Part shown: positions 59,311 through 64,000 of the stretch, one piece after another
Position numbering within the stretch: the stretch's first letter is position 1
Layout of the letters: each line of letters begins with the position of its first letter
Origin: Rhizophagus irregularis
Lineage: Eukaryota > Glomeromycota > Glomeromycetes > Glomerales > Glomeraceae
Assembly: GCF_026210795.1 (NCBI RefSeq)
Contig: NC_089450.1
Location: forward strand, 2,666,001-2,730,000
Direction of reading: 5' to 3'
DNA: 64,000 bases
Program-made: the position numbers and the translations under genes
Notes under the pieces: model-generated
Databases searched by the model: none
Told to the model about the DNA's origin: nothing
The model's input: only the letters and a program-made list of their open reading frames with translations

Positions 59311-59314
59311 ATAA

Positions 59315-60285
59315 ATTAAATATTCGGAAGTTAATATACCTCTGAATTCCAAAATCTTTGATAGGTTCTATCCAGAACCTATATAATATAAAAAAAATAT
59401 ATTTTTTTTAAAAAAAAATTAATTACTAAGATTCAGAGGTAAGCATACCTCCGAATTCCAATATCTTTGATAGGTTCTATCTGAAACCTATATAATATAA
59501 AAAAATTTATTTTTTTTAAAAAAAAAAATTAATTAAGATTCAGAGGTAAGCATACCTCTGAATTCCAAAATCTTTGATAGGTTCCATCCGGAACCTATAT
59601 AATATAAAAAAAAATATTTTTTTTTTTAAAAAAATTAACTAAGATTCGGAGGTAAACATACCTCCGAATTCCAATATCTTTGATAGGTTCTATCTGAAAC
59701 CTATATAATATAAAAAAATATATTTTTTTTAAAAAAAATTAATTAAGATTCAGAGGTAAGCATACCTCCGAATTCCAATATCTTTGATAGGTTCTATCCA
59801 GAACCTATATAATAAAAAAAATATATTTTTTTTAAAAAAAAATTAATTTCTAAGATTCAGAGGTAAGCATACCTCTGAATTCCAATATCTTTGATAGGTT
59901 CCATCACGAACCTATATATTATAAAAAAAAATATTTTTTTTTTTTAAAAAATTACTAAGATTCAAAGGTAAGCATACCTCTGAATTCCAAAATCTTTAAT
60001 AGTTCTATCTGGAACTTATATAATATAAAAAACTTTATTTTTTTTTTAAAAAAATTAATTACTAAGATTCAGAGGTAAGCATACCTCTGAATTCCAAAAT
60101 TATCGATAGGTTCCATCCGGAACCTATATAATATTAAAAAATTTTTTTTTAAAAAAATAAATTAAGTTTTGGAGGTAAGCATACCTCCAAAATCATCAAT
60201 AGGTTCCATTTGGAACCTATAATATATAAAAAAAATTTTTTTTTCTCTAAAAAAAATTAAAGTTTCAGAGGTGATATACCTTCAA
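59315..60285 (-). repeat. Tandem array with splice sites inside hairpins, period about 105-110 bp
   Basis: About nine to ten units. On the minus strand each reads ATATAG, then a mini-exon of about 39 nt (GTTCCGGATGGAACC..TTCAGAG), then GTATGCTTACCTCTGAAT. The acceptor lies at the base of a stem (ATAGGTTCC / GGAACCTAT), and the donor lies inside another stem (ATTCAGAGGTA / TACCTCTGAAT). Between units are A-run/T-run blocks (AAAAAATTTTTTTT), which can also pair. Sequence differences between units partly preserve the stems. Confidence 0.8.
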
Positions 60286-61033
60286 ATTAAAAGTGACAAT
60301 AGGAACTTTTTTTGACTTACAAACTGAACTTTAACTGACATTCATTAAAAAAAATTTTTTTTTTTCAAAGAAAAAAAAGGAATACGACTCCTTTTTAGTT
60401 CTGATTTCCCTGCATGTTGCAGATTATGTGCCGAATGTTGGACGAATTTGCCTTAAAGACTCTGAACCTTGCAAAAAATTTCTCTGATAAGCTTCGAAGC
60501 TTAAAAAATAATAGAAATATTTTTTCTTTGGAATCTTTAACAGATTATTTCCTAAAAGGTATTGTAGAAAAAATTATTTCACAAAGTTTTTTTCCTTAGT
60601 AATAAGTGTTGTAGAAAAAATTATTTTTTTTAAAGTCTTGTAAAGTTTTTTATTTTAAAGAGTATTGTTGAAAAAATCATTTAGGTATTAAATCAAGTTA
60701 GAGTTAATCAAAGTTTAAATATTAAATCAATGATGAAATTGCAGATCGAACTGATATTTTAATGAAAAAAAAGCAAAAATCTGCAAAATTGCAAACTTCC
60801 GCATAAATTTCACATAAAAAAAAGCAGAAATCTGCAAAATTGCAGATTACCACAGAAATTCATACATAAAAAATTGGAAACTTGCAAAATTGCAGATTAT
60901 TGCATAACTTTGTAAAAAATAAAAAGCACAAATCTGCAAAATCGCAGACTTCCACATAAATTCACAAAAAAAATGCGGAGATCTGCTAATTTTACAGATC
61001 TCTGCAGTTCTGCATCTTAAAAAATTTCCCAAT
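60286..61033. repeat. Right subterminal region of the 7.8-kb element
   Basis: No gene; the short frame at 60,414-60,599 has no recognisable feature. From about 60,770 there are five or more repeats of AAATCTGCAAAATTGCAGA-type sequence, matching in reverse the GCGCAGATTTT motifs of the left subterminal zone (53,205-53,400). Confidence 0.7.
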
Positions 61034-61034
61034 G

Positions 61035-61500
61035 AAAGTAAGTTGGGGAGGTTATTTTTGGTTTTTTTTTGTCTTTGGGAACGTAATTAACGTTCTTTTT
61101 GCTTCTTTTCTTTAGGTGACGCCCTTCCTGGACCTGGATTTCAGCTTGGGCTATTAAAGTAAGTTGGTGAAGGGTTTTTTATCTTTTTTTTTTGTCTTTA
61201 GGAACGTAACTAACGTTCCTTTTGCTTCTTTCTTTAGGAGGACGCCTCTTGGATCTGGATTTTGGCATGGGTTATAAAGGTAAGTTGGGGGAAAGGTATT
61301 TTTGTTTTTTTGTTTTTAGGAACGTAATTAACGTTCCTTTTGCTTCTTTTTTTTAGGGAGACACCTTCTTGGACCTCTAAATCTTAAACTTTTTATAAAT
61401 ATTGTGTCAACTAATTTGTTAAAAATTATTTGTAATAACGTAAAAATAAATACTATGTTTATTATTATAAAATTCTAATTGTTAATTAATATTAATAAAA
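61035..61500 (+). repeat. Mini-exon / hairpin-intron cassette array (right part) and end
   Basis: Continuation of the array at 51,940-53,189 after the nested insertion: donors near 61,035, 61,158 and 61,280, with hairpins GGAACGTAATTAACGTTC in the introns. The last acceptor (about 61,357, TTTTTTAG) is followed by GGAGACACC..TTGGACCTC and then AT-rich sequence without a donor, including an AATAAA-like string (about 61,445). This looks like a terminal exon with a 3' end. Confidence 0.75.
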
Positions 61501-62118
61501 AGTATTAAGTAGAAAAAATTGAATTCGGATTCACCAGATTCACCGGATTGACCGGATTATTCAGATATCTGGTCAACCATCCGGTCAAATTGGTGAGCAA
61601 GTATTGACCGGATATCCGATGATCCATCCGGTCAATCTGATGAATCATCCGGATCAATCCGAATCCGGTCAAATTTCGGATGGATGACTGGATATCCGGA
61701 TTAACCAGATTCAGAGCATACCTCTACTGATGACTTCCTATAATGTAAAAATTCAAAAGGCCAAATCTAAGCGTACTGTTGGCATTGTGGAGCGATATAA
61801 CCATACCTTGGTTGAGAAACTATTTCCCTCTCAAGATGCATCTGACTTATTAACTTTAGGTAAAATGAGATCTCAAGTCTGGGTAAAAAACTTACCTATT
61901 GCTGTAGAAAGTATAAATAACTCAGTAACTCAACAACTTGGTATATCTCCTGCTGTAGCTATAAAAAAATTACGAGTGTCTTCCAGATCTTCTTAGGACC
62001 TGTTGGGTATAAAGAGGAGAAACTACCACCAGATATAAGTGTAAGGTATTTACTTGAGCCAAGTAATCTGAAAGGTGGAAGACGTCGAGCAGGAGATATG
62101 AATTGGTCACCTATATCC

Positions 62119-62366
62119 TAAGGTTGCTTGCCGAAATCCAAGGGTTTAGGCAAGATGGCATTTTGCCGAAAAGCGAAATTCTGCTGAAACTATATTAAAG
62201 TTATATTAAAAAACTGGCGAAACTTTGGAGAAAGGCGAAATAAACTGCCAAAACTTATTATAAATGCTGAAACTGCCGAAACTCTGCCGAAACTATAATA
62301 AATCTATAGTAAAATTTTGACGAAACTAATTGTAGGATTTTGAAGAGGTTTAGACAAGCAACCTTA
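62119..62366. mobile_element. MITE with TAAGGTTGCTTG ends, copy 2
   Basis: 248 bp, same family as 25,039-25,282 but in opposite orientation, with an exact 8-bp target duplication CTATATCC (62,111-62,118 and 62,367-62,374). Ends TAAGGTTGCTTG on both sides. Inserted into the C-terminal part of the second Polinton-type integrase. Confidence 0.95.
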
Positions 62367-62512
62367 CTATATCCATATGTCTTTAACACAGAAAAATCAA
62401 CCAGTTTTGTACTGGCTTATTGATGATGATGGCAAAGAATCAGAGAGATCCTTTGTGAGGAAAGAACTTTTGGTTATACCAGATGATACAGAACTTCCAC
62501 CACAATAGGTGC

Positions 62513-62887
62513 TTATGAATTAAGATAGTCTTCTACCTCATCATCTGCTTGGGAGTCTGTGAGAAAGTAGTCTTTTGCCAATTCGTAGTATAACCTGTAT
62601 AGCTTATTAATAGCAGACAAAAGTTTTGGCTTTCTGCTATACCAGGTCTTGTAATTTTCCAAGATTTGCTGATACTTTGTCTCATTAGGTAGAATAAATT
62701 GTGCTGTTTCAAGAACAAAATTTTCTGGTTCTTCTACTTGATGCAAGTTAGTTATCCTTTGTTTGTAACATAACATGAATTTACTATCCTTTGGTTTCTT
62801 GTAAAGAATGCCTGCTTTAATTATAGCAATTAGAGCTGATTTAATTTCACGGTATGTTGGCTTAGCTGGTATAGCTTGGGTAGACAT
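62513..62887 (-). CDS. Polinton-like ORF E, hypothetical helical protein
   Basis: ATG at 62,887; 124 residues, no lesion. Its stop is only 4 bp from the stop of the convergent integrase, and its start is 55 bp from the divergent Cys-rich ORF. The protein is helical and basic in the middle (YREIKSALIAIIKAGILYKK, INKLYRLYYELAKDYFL) with an acidic end (DSQADDEVEDYLNS). No family recognised. Tight packing against the integrase argues that it belongs to the same element. Confidence 0.6.
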   Translation of the reverse strand: MSTQAIPAKPTYREIKSALIAIIKAGILYKKPKDSKFMLCYKQRITNLHQVEEPENFVLETAQFILPNETKYQQILENYKTWYSRKPKLLSAINKLYRLYYELAKDYFLTDSQADDEVEDYLNS

Positions 62888-62942
62888 AATTTTTATATCA
62901 TGTAAAGTTTTTTTTAATTTAACTTATTTATACTTAATAAAT

Positions 62943-63143
62943 ATGATCAGAGAATATACTTGTGAATATTTACATAATACAGGAAAGCCTTGTGGTCGTC
63001 CTTGTGTGAGGCCAGAAAGTTGTCGTATTCATTGGAAGACAAAATCACATTTTCCTTGTGCTGTATGTGGTAAACCTACAGGTTCATCTAGTGGTCAATG
63101 TCAATCTCATATTGGGAGCAAATCTGCCGATCTGCAGAATTAA
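62943..63143 (+). CDS. Polinton-like ORF F, Cys/His-rich small protein
   Basis: ATG at 62,943; 66 residues. The Cys/His pattern YTCEYLHNTGKPCGRPCVRPESCRIHW, then FPCAVCGKPTGSSSGQCQSH, suggests two small zinc-binding modules (C..H..C..C..C..H and CxxC..C..H). It is divergent from ORF E. No lesion. Function unknown; it could be a nucleic-acid-binding accessory protein. Confidence 0.6.
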   Translation: MIREYTCEYLHNTGKPCGRPCVRPESCRIHWKTKSHFPCAVCGKPTGSSSGQCQSHIGSKSADLQN

Positions 63144-64000
63144 CAAAATTCGTCTAAATTAAGGAATTTGACAATAATTTAATAAAAATTAGGTAATTAA
63201 GTTTCACAAAAATGATCACACTTGTGCTACATGATCATATGACAGATATTAAGAAATTACTTCAATAAAAAGTTGCGTTAAAAAAATTTTTTTCTTTCAT
63301 AAACTCCCTATTAAACACCCCATCAATTCTCCCATCAACTTTTCAACCGTTTTTACATCAAATAAGTTGAGAAATTTTGCAAGTATATTAGTAATTATTT
63401 TACATTAGACACAACTTGGAACTGTTTTTTTTATTTTTTTTTTTATAGTTTATAAAAAAAATTTCAATAAATAAATAACTCTAAATATTAATAATGATAA
63501 TTTAGTGAAATTAAATTATGTATTGATTAGTTGTTTAATTATAATCTATTTGATATTTATTATTAATTATTTTTCAGTTAATTTTTTTTCGTTAAATCAT
63601 TAAATATTCTGGATTTTTGTAAAGTTTTTCTATAAACTAACTTTATAATATTTTTTTCCCTTTTTTTTCTAGAAACTCCTTCTACTGGCTTCGGGTTAAA
63701 GAAGTAAATAGTTTGGGAGAGACCTTAAAAGTTTTTTTTATATATTTTTGACATTTTTTCTTACGTAAGAACAGGTTTTGATCAATTTTAATCAGTACTG
63801 CACCACATAATTGATGATTGGCAAAATCGGCAGATATGCTGCATATTATAAAATATCGTCTTATACCAGATCTCTTCTAGTTTTCTCTGGCCTTGATAAT
63901 GTTGATATATTTTTTAGCATTTTTTTGCTATATAAATGACATAGGACCCCGAAGAATACATAAAAAGGTCATATTTGAGTTTACTTAAAAAGAACCTAAA
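63144..64000. other. AT-rich region; possible MITE start near the window end
   Basis: No gene seen. At 63,943 the sequence AGGACCCCGAAGAATA closely matches the left end of the MITE at 52,649 (AGGACCCCGAGCAATA), so another copy may begin here and run past the window. The rest is T-rich. Confidence 0.5.

Larger units (their letters stand above)
53190..61034. mobile_element. 7.8-kb nested non-autonomous element, CATYGGGAAATTTTTT ends
   Basis: Left end CATCGGGAAATTTTTT; right end (read inward) CATTGGGAAATTTTTT. Removing it and one AA dinucleotide restores the cassette consensus GGGCTATTAAAGTAAG, so the target duplication is probably AA. Subterminal zones carry many AAATCTGC / GCAGAT motifs (53,205-53,400; 60,770-61,010). 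No transposase is recognised. It contains a 1.8-kb hAT-like element, a palindromic MITE and two further cassette arrays. The ends resemble those of the foldback at 29,424. Confidence 0.85.
51680..61726. mobile_element. 10-kb non-autonomous hAT-like element
   Basis: Ends TAGAGGTGTGCTC and (read inward) TAGAGGTATGCTC, with an exact 8-bp target duplication CTGATGAC (51,672-51,679 and 61,727-61,734). Both subterminal regions (to about 51,860 and from about 61,510) are dense in GGATTGA / GGATCCG / CCGGAT motifs, as expected for transposase-binding arrays. No transposase ORF. Contents: a tandem mini-exon cassette array, a 234-bp MITE and a 7.8-kb nested element. It interrupts the second Polinton-type integrase. 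Confidence 0.93.
51380..62508 (+). pseudogene. Second Polinton-type integrase, split by a 10-kb element and a MITE
   Basis: The coding frame resumes across the insertion: ..DRGSEFKGECKKLMT (to 51,679) continues as SYNVKIQKAKSKRTVGIVERYN (from 61,735) once the element and one copy of CTGATGAC are removed. Triad positions: HQANILYM at about 51,410 has Asn where the first catalytic Asp is expected; D in ITDRGSEF; E in GIVERYN. A frameshift near 61,990 precedes PVGYKEEKLPPDISVRYLLEP. A 248-bp MITE (62,119-62,366) cuts the segment GDMNWSP from the C-terminal VLYWLIDDDGKESERSFVRKELL, which has the YwL-D..EL pattern also seen at the end of integrase 1. Stop at 62,506-62,508. Dead by at least four independent lesions. 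Confidence 0.8.

Noticed and set aside
1-64000. tRNA and rRNA genes
   Set aside because: No cloverleaf with A/B-box sequence or rRNA-like conserved stretch was recognised on reading; a dedicated scan was not possible.

Overview
The window looks like nuclear DNA of an arbuscular mycorrhizal fungus of the Rhizophagus/Glomus type. It is very AT-rich, introns are short (about 60-200 nt, GT..AG), and nearly everything in it is transposon-derived, with gene families I associate from memory with Glomeromycotina (Tnp2-like, MULE, pogo, hAT, LINE with RNase H, Polinton-like). The species is an inference, since no rRNA or housekeeping gene is present.

Layout. 0.5-4.1 kb: a five-exon Tnp2/CACTA-like transposase gene on the minus strand, broken by one stop and one frameshift. 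5.46-7.94 kb: a complete pogo/Tigger element with a TA duplication, abutting a Myb/SANT-like gene (7.95-8.63 kb). 9.9-11.1 kb: a multi-exon gene of unknown function. 12.4-12.8 kb: a possible protein-kinase scrap. 13.0-13.8 kb: a GATATC-rich satellite. 14.1-16.3 kb: a decayed MULE transposase. 17.2-18.4 kb: a palindromic non-autonomous hAT element.

18.4-63.2 kb is a deep nest of insertions in Polinton-like host DNA. The first Polinton-like segment (18.4-19.1 kb plus 36.2-43.9 kb) is split by two head-to-tail LINEs of about 8.5 kb. It carries an A32-like packaging ATPase, a chromodomain integrase, a retroelement-type Gag-protease ORF and several small ORFs, packed in alternating orientation with gaps of 9-85 bp. 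An apparently intact hAT transposon (44,130-51,024, 8-bp duplication CCTACCTG) follows. A second Polinton-type integrase (51.4-62.5 kb) is split by a 10-kb non-autonomous element (51,680-61,726, duplication CTGATGAC). That element holds a 7.8-kb element (53,190-61,034), which itself holds a 1.8-kb hAT-like element (53,584-55,416) and a palindromic MITE (56,078-56,950).

The most unusual content is a set of tandem cassettes inside these non-autonomous elements and in the 5' leader of the intact hAT. Each cassette is a mini-exon of about 30-60 nt bounded by good splice signals (..TTTAG or TGTAG / GTAAGT or GTATG), with a perfect or near-perfect hairpin in the adjoining intron or overlapping the splice sites. 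A separate array of about 24 covarying hairpins lies at 53.9-55.2 kb. I know of no described element with this organisation.

Most elements are dead. In the two LINE copies all eight substitution-type stop codons can be explained by C-to-T or G-to-A transitions, which suggests methylcytosine deamination or a RIP-like process. The hAT at 44-51 kb is the one element that looks intact.
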